A stretch of DNA of 64,000 bases. Origin: Eutrophocola sp964490145. GTDB lineage: Bacteria; Pseudomonadota; Gammaproteobacteria; Pseudomonadales; Pseudohongiellaceae. Below, piece after piece: positions 34,920-43,187 of the stretch. Position numbers and translations under genes: made by a program. The stretch covers positions 1 to 64,000 of the forward strand of contig CAZBBS010000002.1 of the NCBI GenBank assembly GCA_964490145.1, given 5' to 3'. Within the stretch, counting starts at the first letter, position 1, and each line of letters starts with the position of its first letter. The notes under the pieces were generated by a model that saw only the letters and a list, made by a program, of their open reading frames with translations, was not told the DNA's origin and did not search any database.

Positions 34920-36455
34920 ATGATCTTATTTTCAGAAAGCCACAATGGTTCCCGGCTGTTAGCCGGCCTGCTGGTCCTCATGGCGCTGGTAGCAGTGCCG
35001 GTACAGGCACAGGTATGGCAGGTGGGTATGTCAGCTTCCGGTAAACTGATCACGGCCATTGGCTTTCAAGTGGACGCTCGTGAGCGGCCAACGGTGGTAT
35101 TGATCGGTGGGCTGGATGGACAGGCAGCTTCCAGTGCCAAGGTTAAAGCGGAATTTGATCGCTATGTTGCCAGGCCGGCTGACAGGCAGCCCTTCAACCT
35201 GATTCTGATTGCGGAGGCGAATCCTGATGGCGAGCAGCTGCAGTTTCCACCAACGGGTAGGGCGTATGAAGCGAGTCCTGTTGCCTATTCACTATGGCGC
35301 TGGCTTGGGACACATGGCCCCGATCTGGTCCTGATCGAAAGTGAAACTGATTTTGAACTGGCGGATTCCCTGAGCAATCAGATCGTGGCCGGCGTCGGCT
35401 ATATCCCTGCTCTGCATCTTTACGATGAACCAGAAGAGCTGGGGAAGATTCTTGAAGAAACGACCATTCTGCCGATGTCAGCCGCCCACGAAATTCTCAA
35501 CCAGCGTTTGCTGCGCTCGCCCATGGAATTCGCTGACCAGCTGGCGGTTTACTATGGTCATGATTTTTCCTGGCCGGTCTACATACCCGGCATGGCCCTG
35601 ATCAGCCGGATGCGTCTTGGCTACCTTGAGGATGTGGCCCTTGTGATCAGTCCGTACCTGTTTGGCACCAGGATCAATATCAATTCTTCCCTGGTCACCG
35701 CGGGACACCTGGTGTTTGCCGAAATGGCAGAGCGTACCGGTGATCCGGCCTACCTCGCACTGGCAAAACAGGCTGCTGATATGGGCTTTGATGCTGATGG
35801 CAATATGCTGGAAGCCATGCCGATGCATGGCGAAATGAGCGATGCCTATTTCATGTCCACTCCCCTGTTGGCGAAGGTGGGGAAGCTGACTGGTGAAACC
35901 CGTTACTTTGATATGGCTGTCCGTCATATCCGGTATCTGGAAAAACTGGTGCATCGGTCCGATGGCCTCTACCGGCATTCTCCATTAACGGATGCCGCCT
36001 GGAGCAGGGGAAATGCCTTCCCGGCCCTTGGCATGGCCCTTACCCTGAGTGAGTTTCCCCAGGACCACCCCGGATTTGAGGAAATTCACCGTATATTCAA
36101 ACAGCACCTGGATACCTTGCTTGACTATCAGGACCTGGACGGGATGTGGCATGAGGTCATTGATTATCCAGGGTCGTTTCCGGAATTAAGCGCCACGGCC
36201 ATGATTGCTACAGCAATGAAGCGGGGCATGGAACGCGGGTGGCTGGATGACAGCTACCAGCCGGCAGTAGAGCGGGCCTGGCGGGCCATTTTGCTACGCA
36301 GCAGTCCTGAAGGCTATTTTGTGAATGTCTGTGAATCCACCAACAAGCAGCACTCATTGGAGGCTTATCTGAACAGGGAGGCCCTTATGGGGCCCGATGA
36401 CAGGGCAGGCGGTATGTTGATGATGTTCGCCACGGAGATGGCGGGCCTGCCCTGA
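34920..36455 (+). CDS. Exported fusion: degenerate M14-peptidase-like domain plus GH88/GH105-like hydrolase
   Basis: A 511-residue protein with signal peptide MILFSESHNGSRLLAGLLVLMALVAVPVQA. Residues ~25-190 resemble the zinc-carboxypeptidase (M14) fold (TVVLIGGLDGQ, NLILIAEANPDGEQ, LWRWLGTHGPDLVLIES). The zinc ligands are absent: the usual HGXE is GGLDGQ. Residues ~230-511 look like an (alpha/alpha)6 unsaturated glycuronyl hydrolase. MSDAYFMSTPLLAKVG holds the probable catalytic Asp, with WSRGNAFPALGM and YPGSFPELSATAMIA also matching. The ATG at 34920 has AGGAA 8 nt upstream. The substrate may be an acidic oligosaccharide, but the fusion itself is uncharacterised to my knowledge. Confidence 0.7.
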   Translation: MILFSESHNGSRLLAGLLVLMALVAVPVQAQVWQVGMSASGKLITAIGFQVDARERPTVVLIGGLDGQAASSAKVKAEFDRYVARPADRQPFNLILIAEANPDGEQLQFPPTGRAYEASPVAYSLWRWLGTHGPDLVLIESETDFELADSLSNQIVAGVGYIPALHLYDEPEELGKILEETTILPMSAAHEILNQRLLRSPMEFADQLAVYYGHDFSWPVYIPGMALISRMRLGYLEDVALVISPYLFGTRININSSLVTAGHLVFAEMAERTGDPAYLALAKQAADMGFDADGNMLEAMPMHGEMSDAYFMSTPLLAKVGKLTGETRYFDMAVRHIRYLEKLVHRSDGLYRHSPLTDAAWSRGNAFPALGMALTLSEFPQDHPGFEEIHRIFKQHLDTLLDYQDLDGMWHEVIDYPGSFPELSATAMIATAMKRGMERGWLDDSYQPAVERAWRAILLRSSPEGYFVNVCESTNKQHSLEAYLNREALMGPDDRAGGMLMMFATEMAGLP

Positions 36456-36476
36456 GTCAGGAAGAAACAAAAAGAA

Positions 36477-36872
36477 TTACAGATTCAGTTTGGCTTTTGC
36501 CTTGTTGACAAATTTGGCCATGGTTTCGACCAGGTTATCGTTTTTGTAATCCGAGAATTCGCCCGCATCCATGAACATGCCATGGTCAGCACAGACTTCG
36601 TACTGGATATGCTGCTGGTCCGGATCATTAACGGTTTCCATTTTGCTGCCGCAGCTTGGACAGTTAACGTCGGTATTCAGATTTTGGGCCTTGCCAATAT
36701 CCGGATCGCCGCTGTCGAGGAAATCGGACATCCAGTCGCCTTTCAGGATTTCAGCTTCACCGTTGTCAAACCATATGCCACCGCATTCAGTGCAACGATC
36801 AATTTCTACCTTGCCCTGCAAGGTGGTAATGCTGTGTTCCTGCATCTGGGCGTTACATTTGGGGCAATCCAT
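36477..36872 (-). CDS. Double TFIIB-type zinc-ribbon protein
   Basis: A 131-residue soluble protein with two zinc ribbons of the zf-TFIIB family. The first reads MDCPKCNAQMQEHSI ... IDRCTECGGIWFDNGEAEIL; the second is NCPSCGSKMETV ... YEVCADHGMFMDAGEFSDY, with a His in the last ligand position. These small proteins are widespread in bacteria but without assigned function. It is convergent with the GH88/105 fusion gene. Confidence 0.8.
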   Translation of the reverse strand: MDCPKCNAQMQEHSITTLQGKVEIDRCTECGGIWFDNGEAEILKGDWMSDFLDSGDPDIGKAQNLNTDVNCPSCGSKMETVNDPDQQHIQYEVCADHGMFMDAGEFSDYKNDNLVETMAKFVNKAKAKLNL

Positions 36873-36949
36873 CTAAGTCTCCTCAGGTTAAATCAGCTAA
36901 AAATTAACAGGGCTAATTAAAGTATGAACCCTGAAGGGAGTAAACCACT

Positions 36950-38146
36950 TTATCGGGGCGTTTCGACCCCGTCTGTTTGCTGTCGGGGGGCTGTTCTGAG
37001 CAGGGCCAGTCTCGACAAGATCGGACCAACAATTTCAAAAACGATAGTGGCACAGATGATGACAGACAACAGGACATCGCCATATTCCGGGAAATACTCG
37101 CTGGCGACCAGGGCCATCCCCAAAGCCGCGCCGGCATGGGGGAGCATGGCCAGTCCTAGCCAGCGTCTGACCAGTGGAGGGCATTTGCCCAGAGTCCCGC
37201 CGATCCATCCGCCGAGGATTTTACCGACAATTCGCCAGCCTATATATGCCAGTCCCAGAATACCGATGGTTTTTAGCGAGACGAACTCCAGTGAGGCTCC
37301 CGCCAGCACAAAGAATATGGAGAGTACCGGCCATTCCATCCCTTCGATTTCATTGAAGGGATACTCATGATGTTTGGCAAAATTCGCAATCATCATGCCC
37401 ATGACCATGGTGGCTATCAGAAAACTGACCTCCAGCCAGAGGGCCAGGCCGCCACACAGGAACACCAGCCCGAGGGCCTCTGAGCGCATGGGCTGTCCGG
37501 CCTTGATGCGCCCGGTGAGATAGGAGGCAGGCAAACCAATCACTATACCGAGCATGATGGCTCCGCCCAGTTCGTGAAAGGTGAACACCCAGGGTGAAAT
37601 ATCGCCTTCAGGCGCTGTTATGGCGGTCACCAGGGCCAGCCCGATACTGAACATGATCAATCCCCAGCCATCATCCAGTGCGACACAGGCATAAAGCAGT
37701 CGGGAAAATGGCGAATCGGTTTCCGTTTCCAGAATCACATCGACGGTGGCAATGCCATCAGTGGCAGTAGCGATACACGCCAGTATGATGGCCAGCGACA
37801 GGTCCACACCGAAAATCAGCAGGCCAGTTAACACGGCGATGCCGGTCACAACGGCACCGATGATCGAAACGGACAGAATGGCGCGGCCATTCTCGGCAAT
37901 GGATTCACGGGTGAATTTGCTGCCCAGCAGAAATCCGACCATGACCAGCGCCATCTGGGCAACAATCTGGAACTGATTCAGGAAAAAGGCGGGCACAAGA
38001 TCCAGTGCCGAAGGACCAATGATCGCGCCAAAGACAATAAGCAGGGATACCCTGGGCAGTGAGGTGCGTTTTCCCAGCATGTCCGTAGCCAGCCCAAGTA
38101 ACAACAGGCCTCCCATGGTGATCAGGAATTCATAGGTGCCATTCAA
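36950..38146 (-). CDS. Cation:proton antiporter (CPA2-type Na+/H+ exchanger)
   Basis: A 398-residue membrane protein of the Na+/H+ or K+/H+ exchanger domain, with about 12-13 hydrophobic segments. Features include LPRVSLLIVFGAIIGPSALDL near the N-terminus, the unwound-helix region TATDGIATVDVI, and the double-Asp motif YACVALDDGWGL on the ion-binding helix. There is no C-terminal regulatory (TrkA-N) domain, unlike KefB. The ion cannot be assigned from sequence. Confidence 0.85.
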   Translation of the reverse strand: MNGTYEFLITMGGLLLLGLATDMLGKRTSLPRVSLLIVFGAIIGPSALDLVPAFFLNQFQIVAQMALVMVGFLLGSKFTRESIAENGRAILSVSIIGAVVTGIAVLTGLLIFGVDLSLAIILACIATATDGIATVDVILETETDSPFSRLLYACVALDDGWGLIMFSIGLALVTAITAPEGDISPWVFTFHELGGAIMLGIVIGLPASYLTGRIKAGQPMRSEALGLVFLCGGLALWLEVSFLIATMVMGMMIANFAKHHEYPFNEIEGMEWPVLSIFFVLAGASLEFVSLKTIGILGLAYIGWRIVGKILGGWIGGTLGKCPPLVRRWLGLAMLPHAGAALGMALVASEYFPEYGDVLLSVIICATIVFEIVGPILSRLALLRTAPRQQTDGVETPR

Positions 38147-38179
38147 AGGTTCTGCTCCACGTTTAAACTGCCGCCATGG

Positions 38180-39196
38180 TCAATTGAATGTACCAATGGC
38201 CATCTCCAGTCTCAGGAATATATAGGGAATGCCTTGTCGTGGCAGGGCATAGGCGTCCTTGCGCCAGGTGAAGCCGGGTTCCAGTTCCATATACAGCCAC
38301 TCACGATAAATATTGCGCCGGTATCGAAGTCCCAGGTCATAGCTGACCACATAGTCCGGACGGGTTTCACCATTGACTCGTGTGTACCAGGACAGAGCGG
38401 TTTCGTTGTCCCGCAGGGTCAGAAATTCCAGGGCAGTAGTGTATTCTGCACCGTTGAAGGATTCCTCGAGCCGCAGGTCATTGGTCCAGCGCAGCAGGCT
38501 GCTCTCATTCAGGGCGTGGTCCAGCTGATACCGCGAAAACGTCCCGAAGCCATCACCATCCTTGAAGTAAACGGCCTGAGTATAACGATTAATGGTGCGC
38601 TTGGCGGTTGTTGGTTCATAACGATAGCGCATGCTGACCCTGCCTTTGAGGCCTGATCGGGCACCGACGCGAAAAAAAAGCCGGTGTGCCTCCTTGTTCG
38701 CCACATTAAGCTCAAGGTTGATCCGGGTGCTCTCCTCACTGGCAACAGAGGCCGCATTCTGCGGCTGGTAAGTGGTTCCATCACCGTCTTCCTCGGCAAA
38801 GATCAGGCTCACTCGTTCATTGACCCTGGGCAGGTAGAGTTTGCCCCTTAAGCGCATTCCTGCATCTATATGATCCTGGCTGTTCCATGACTGGATGGAG
38901 GTCAGGCGCAAGGAAGAATAGGCCGCTTCAATGTCACTGCGCTGCACACCAAAAAAACGGTCAATTTGTCCTGCCAGGGCATTGGTGGAACTGGAGGCAG
39001 CAGACTGGGTGCGATCAAGCCATCCCAGGCCGAAAATGTCGGGGGCATCCTCGGGCGCAGGATTGATCGTCTCACTGGCAGGGGTTTCCTCTTGTTCAGA
39101 GTCAGCAGCATACAGACCCTGTCCCGAAAACAGGGCAAACAGCATCAGAATGACCCTGACTTGACGACCAGGGTGCAGGTAGAAATAAGTCCCCAT
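38180..39196 (-). CDS. Uncharacterised exported protein, probable outer-membrane beta-barrel
   Basis: I do not recognise the family with certainty. The 338-residue protein begins MGTYFYLHPGRQVRVILMLFALFSGQGLYAADS, a signal peptide. After a Pro/Glu-rich linker (EETPASETINPAPEDAPD), the C-terminal ~230 residues alternate polar and hydrophobic residues with many Arg/Tyr/Trp strand ends (VSMRYRYEPT, ALSWYTRVNGETRPDYVVSYDLGLRYRRNIY). This suggests an outer-membrane barrel. The frame is open to 39247, but the ATG at 39196 gives the better signal sequence. Confidence 0.6.
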   Translation of the reverse strand: MGTYFYLHPGRQVRVILMLFALFSGQGLYAADSEQEETPASETINPAPEDAPDIFGLGWLDRTQSAASSSTNALAGQIDRFFGVQRSDIEAAYSSLRLTSIQSWNSQDHIDAGMRLRGKLYLPRVNERVSLIFAEEDGDGTTYQPQNAASVASEESTRINLELNVANKEAHRLFFRVGARSGLKGRVSMRYRYEPTTAKRTINRYTQAVYFKDGDGFGTFSRYQLDHALNESSLLRWTNDLRLEESFNGAEYTTALEFLTLRDNETALSWYTRVNGETRPDYVVSYDLGLRYRRNIYREWLYMELEPGFTWRKDAYALPRQGIPYIFLRLEMAIGTFN

Positions 39197-39542
39197 AACC
39201 CCACTGTAATTAAGTGTTTTGCGGGAAACAACAAGGCGTACCAACAAATCTCCAAAAAATTTTAACTAACTGAATTTAGTGGATTAATTGTGGATATGCC
39301 CAGGGAATACCGATACCATTGGGCACGACTTGCGGTATGCCCTTATCATGGCCTGAAAACGGCATATTTGCACATTTCCTTGAAGAACATTCGCTAGAAT
39401 GACAGGCCGTTAACTGCAGTATCCATAGCGGGCATGAGTGGAAAAAGTGGAAAAAGTGGAAAAAGAAAAACAGTATGCAAACGAGGAAGTCGTTCAAGTC
39501 ACTGGATTTCGTAGGTTGGTAATATAGTCGGGTTATTGATTC
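39197..39542. other. Intergenic region upstream of the MBL gene
   Basis: About 345 bp between divergent genes. It is AT-rich and contains the 9-bp tandem repeat at 39437-39463, plus a 26-codon ORF (39434-39514) whose repeated part would encode SGKSGKSGK. No clear -35/-10 pair was found. See the repeat entry. Confidence 0.5.
39437..39463 (+). repeat. Tandem 9-bp repeat (three AGTGGAAAA units) in MBL leader
   Basis: Three exact head-to-tail copies of AGTGGAAAA, about 80 bp before the MBL start. A closely related array (consensus ATTGGAAAG) lies in the leader of the DUF1592 gene at 40564-40599. Combined consensus is A[GT]TGGAAA[AG]. It could be a repeated regulator-binding site or an RNA-level element. 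Confidence 0.8.
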
Positions 39543-40499
39543 ATGCAAGCGAAGATTTGGGTAAACACCATGAATGACGTAAAGCATTTTTTATTGGCCG
39601 CTTTCCTGCTGGCTCTGGCTATCGTACAACCGGTAACAGCCTGGGCCGCCGAAGCATTCACGATGACCCGTATCGCCGAACATGTTTTCCATGTCGAAGG
39701 TCCGGCCGGCAACACCCTTGTTGCCGTGGACAACGATGGTCTGATTTTGATCGATGGTGTGCCAGCCGAACATGCCCGTGAATATCTCGGGTTTGTCAGA
39801 GAAAAAACCGGTGTCGACAACATCAAGACACTGATAGTCAGTCACTGGCATCCCGAGGTCACCGGGCTTAACGCCATTCTGGGACCGATGGGCGTGGAAA
39901 TCATCGCCCATGAAAATACCAGGCAGTGGCTGGGCAGCACGATCCGTGAAAGAGGGGAAGCCATCCTGCATACTCCTGATGCCTACGAGTCACTGCCTGA
40001 CAGGACCTTTTACTGGGGCAGCATACAGGTGCCGTTCCGGAATGACAGTATTGAGGTGGGCTACCTGTTGCAGTCCCACACCGACGGTGATGTCTATGCC
40101 TGGATAAAAGGGGCAAATGTCCTTTACACAGGCCCGGTCATCAGAAGCGATGCCTGGGCAACGATTGATGAAACCACCAACGGCTTTATTGGCGGGATCA
40201 CGGATGCCTATGACACGCTGGGCAAACTGGTTACCCCTGATATGGTGATTGTGCCCGCTACCGGTCCACTGATGGGAAAAAGCGATTTTGACGATCTGGC
40301 AGCACTGTACACCGGCCTGAAAGCCGAGATGGTAGCCCTGTTCAGGCAGAGTCTGGGACCTGAGGAAGTGGTTCTGGCAAATCCGGCAGATGGTCTCAGA
40401 CCGGAGTGGGGTGATGCTTCTGAATTTCTTGATGAAGGGTTTCGGAGTTTCTACGGTCATCTGCGCAATGGCCGGCAGATTGGTGGCGGGTTCCCCTGA
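39543..40499 (+). CDS. Exported MBL-fold protein with degenerate metal-binding motifs
   Basis: A 318-residue protein (or 309 from a second ATG at 39570) with signal peptide ending TAWAAEA and a metallo-beta-lactamase fold (EHVFHVEGPAGNTLVAVDNDGLILIDG). The canonical HXHXDH is SHWHPEVTG, which keeps two His but loses the Asp and third His. The next ligand region is QSHTDGD. The usual GD metal-bridging region is YTGPVIRSDAW, and the last His site is PATGPLM. Several metal ligands are therefore missing, so a normal dinuclear hydrolase seems unlikely. It stands alone with the tandem-repeat leader, just upstream of the DUF1592 cassette. Confidence 0.75.
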   Translation: MQAKIWVNTMNDVKHFLLAAFLLALAIVQPVTAWAAEAFTMTRIAEHVFHVEGPAGNTLVAVDNDGLILIDGVPAEHAREYLGFVREKTGVDNIKTLIVSHWHPEVTGLNAILGPMGVEIIAHENTRQWLGSTIRERGEAILHTPDAYESLPDRTFYWGSIQVPFRNDSIEVGYLLQSHTDGDVYAWIKGANVLYTGPVIRSDAWATIDETTNGFIGGITDAYDTLGKLVTPDMVIVPATGPLMGKSDFDDLAALYTGLKAEMVALFRQSLGPEEVVLANPADGLRPEWGDASEFLDEGFRSFYGHLRNGRQIGGGFP

Positions 40500-40563
40500 T
40501 CAAGGCTTGCCAGCAATCTGCTGGCATCTAAATGATCCAGGGTAATGTTTGGCCCGAATACAC

Positions 40564-40599
40564 ATTGGAAAGATTGGAAAGATTGGCAAGAGTAGCAAG
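40564..40599 (+). repeat. Tandem 9-bp repeat (ATTGGAAAG type, four decaying units) in DUF1592 leader
   Basis: Units ATTGGAAAG, ATTGGAAAG, ATTGGCAAG, AGTAGCAAG lie head to tail and end 8 bp before the DUF1592 start codon, so they occupy the place of the ribosome-binding site. The related array at 39437-39463 precedes the neighbouring MBL gene. The short ORFs across the two arrays read the repeat in different frames, so a conserved peptide is unlikely. Confidence 0.8.
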
Positions 40600-40607
40600 A
40601 TACAACG

Positions 40608-43049
40608 ATGAGAATACGACACCTTAACACCCGATCTGTGATCAGACTGTCCATGCTTGCTGCCACGCTGGCGGCAGGTAATGCTATGGCGGCTGCCAGT
40701 GATGAAGCCGTGGAAGTGGCCAACAGTTTTGATCGCTTTGACGAGTCTGACAAATACTTCGGTTTTCTGAATGATAACTGCACCACCTGTCATAACCTGG
40801 AAGACTGGGCTGGCAGTGTTGCCTTCGATCTCATTGCCCCTGAAGAGGTGCCGGATAACCGGGAAGTCTTTGAAAAGGTTGTGATGAAACTGCGCGGTCG
40901 TCTGATGCCGCCTTCCGGTGCTGACCGCCCGGCCAATGCAGAAACTGATGATTTTATAGCCTGGATGGAAAATTACCTGGACCATGCCGGCGCCAGTGAA
41001 AAGCATGTCGGGCATATCGGGATTCACCGTCTCAATCGCAAGGAATACGCCAATGCCATCAGGGACCTGCTGGGATTGGACGTGGATGCCAACTCCTTAC
41101 TGCCATCGGACGATACCGTGGATGGTTTTGACAATGTGGCCGAGGCGCTGAGGGTCTCTCCCGCTTTTCTTGAACAGTCCCTCAATTCTGCCCGCGTGGT
41201 GGCCCAGCAGGCGGTTGGCAATCCGGATGCCCGCACTGGCGGAACAACCTATGCCGCCAGTGGAAACCAGTATGCCCACGTGGAAGGTCTGCCGCTGGGC
41301 ACCCGTGGGGGGCTTGCCGTTGAGCACTACTTTCCGACAGATGGCGAGTACAGGTTGAATATCGGAGACCTGCTGACCCGCCTGTGGGAGTTCAACCAGG
41401 AGTTCACCCATACGGTTATCGCCACCTATGATGGCGAACGTTTTTTTGAAATGGATATTGGCGGAGGTGATGACCTTAAAGCGATCGACCAGATCGGTGA
41501 TCCGGCGGTTGATGCCATCAATGCCAAGCTCAAGAACATTCCCTTCATCGCGCAGGCTGGGCCGCATACTGTTGCCGTGACTTTCCTGCACCGCTCCTTT
41601 GCGGAATATGAAGGCCGCCTGCACAGGATGCTGCCTTCAGCGGTAGGGGAGAATGTCATTGCCCTGAACAATTTTGAAATCCAGGGCCCTTTCAATTCAG
41701 CCGGTGTGAGCCCGACGCCAGCGCGCAACCGAATCTTCAGTTGCTATCCTGAATCAGCCAGCCAGGCAGACAGTTGTGCGGACCAGATCATTTCACAAGT
41801 CGCGCGCAAGGCTTTCCGAGGGCAGGTGGCAGGCAGTGACCTGAAGAAACTGAAACGGGTTTTCGATGAAGCCAATCAGCGTGAAGGTTTTGATAGTGGT
41901 ATTCGCCGGGCCTTAACGGCGATTATCGCCAGCCCAAAATTCCTGTATCGCATCGAAAGTATGCCTGATGGTGCCAGACCTGGCGCAGTTGCCCCGTTGA
42001 ATGAGTATGAACTGGCAACACGGCTTTCCTTCTTCCTGTGGAGCACCATTCCGGATGATGAGTTGCTGGAACTGGCTGATGCTGGCAGGCTCAGTGATCC
42101 GGATACCCTGCAGCAGCAGGTGGTACGCATGCTTCAGGATGAGCGGGCGCAATCGCTGGCAAGCAATTTTGCCTACCAGTGGCTGAATATGGGAGGTCTG
42201 GATGAGATTGATCCCGACCCGGTTATTTTCAAGGATATTGATTTCGGTATCCGTGACCTATTCAAACAAGAAATTGAGCTGTTCGTGAAGGATGTATTCC
42301 TGGGCAACCAGAATGTCACCTCCATGCTGGACGCGGATTACACCTACCTTAACGAGCGCCTGGCCCTGCACTATGGTGACCAGACGGTGAAAGGGGATAT
42401 TTTCCGCAAGGTGCCGGTTCAGGATCCGGACCGTTATGGTCTGCTCGGCAAGGGTGGCGTTTTGATGGTGTCTGCATACCCCGACAGAACCTCACCGGTA
42501 TTGCGTGGTGCCTATGTGCTGGAGCATATCACCGGAACACCGCCCCCGAATCCGCCGCCGAATGTGGAGGCCCTGGCCGAAAACAAGCAGGGTGAAATGC
42601 CCAAGACCGTCCGGGCCAGACTCGAGGCACACCGGGAAAATCCCAGTTGCCAGGCCTGTCATGGCATCATTGATCCCCTGGGTTTTGCCCTGGAAGGTTT
42701 TGATGCTGTAGGGCGCAGCAGGACCGTTGATCGTATGGTGGGCACGGCGATTGATACCTACGGTGTACTGCCGGATGGCCGTGCCATCGGCGGCGTGGAG
42801 GATCTCAGGGCAGCGCTGCTGGAAAGGCCGACACTGTTCGTACAGAACCTGGTTGAAAAGCTGATGCTCTATGCCCTGGGGCGACCGATTGAAGCTGAAG
42901 ACATGCCTGCTGTCAGGGAGGTTGTCAGGAAGGCCGAAGATAACGCCTTCCATTTTTACGATATCGTGCAGGCCATCGTCAGCACGGACCAGTTCCTGTA
43001 CAAACAGGCGCCGGTTCATGGCAATGACACTGATGTTGCCATGCAGTAA
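40608..43049 (+). CDS. DUF1592-family exported haem-c protein (DUF1587/1592/1588/1585)
   Basis: An 813-residue exported protein. After the signal peptide (ending GNAMAA) there is a c-type haem site CTTCH in NDNCTTCHNLEDW, then DUF1587 (IHRLNRKEYANAIRDLLGLD), DUF1592 (LATRLSFFLWSTIPDDELLELA) and DUF1588 (VQDPDRYGLLGKGGVLMVSA, with a second haem site CQACHGIIDPLGFALEGFDA). DUF1585 is at the C-terminus (LMLYALGRPIE). These proteins were first noted in planctomycetes and occur with DUF1552 proteins. The biochemical role is unknown; a redox or polymer-processing function is often guessed. Confidence 0.88.
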   Translation: MRIRHLNTRSVIRLSMLAATLAAGNAMAAASDEAVEVANSFDRFDESDKYFGFLNDNCTTCHNLEDWAGSVAFDLIAPEEVPDNREVFEKVVMKLRGRLMPPSGADRPANAETDDFIAWMENYLDHAGASEKHVGHIGIHRLNRKEYANAIRDLLGLDVDANSLLPSDDTVDGFDNVAEALRVSPAFLEQSLNSARVVAQQAVGNPDARTGGTTYAASGNQYAHVEGLPLGTRGGLAVEHYFPTDGEYRLNIGDLLTRLWEFNQEFTHTVIATYDGERFFEMDIGGGDDLKAIDQIGDPAVDAINAKLKNIPFIAQAGPHTVAVTFLHRSFAEYEGRLHRMLPSAVGENVIALNNFEIQGPFNSAGVSPTPARNRIFSCYPESASQADSCADQIISQVARKAFRGQVAGSDLKKLKRVFDEANQREGFDSGIRRALTAIIASPKFLYRIESMPDGARPGAVAPLNEYELATRLSFFLWSTIPDDELLELADAGRLSDPDTLQQQVVRMLQDERAQSLASNFAYQWLNMGGLDEIDPDPVIFKDIDFGIRDLFKQEIELFVKDVFLGNQNVTSMLDADYTYLNERLALHYGDQTVKGDIFRKVPVQDPDRYGLLGKGGVLMVSAYPDRTSPVLRGAYVLEHITGTPPPNPPPNVEALAENKQGEMPKTVRARLEAHRENPSCQACHGIIDPLGFALEGFDAVGRSRTVDRMVGTAIDTYGVLPDGRAIGGVEDLRAALLERPTLFVQNLVEKLMLYALGRPIEAEDMPAVREVVRKAEDNAFHFYDIVQAIVSTDQFLYKQAPVHGNDTDVAMQ

Positions 43050-43187
43050 ACAGTGCAGAAAACAGTAAAAACAAGTTGTGTCGTAAGTAAAAGTGCAGTT
43101 GATATACCAAAGAGATTGAGAGACAAACCCATGCCCGGGCAGTGGTCACAAGTCTGACCGGAGCAGGGCCTGAGAGGGAGAAACCCG

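Noticed and set aside
39434..39514. 26-codon ORF over the tandem repeat as a leader peptide gene
   Set aside because: The sister array at 40564-40599 is read in a different frame by its own short ORF, so a conserved peptide is unlikely.
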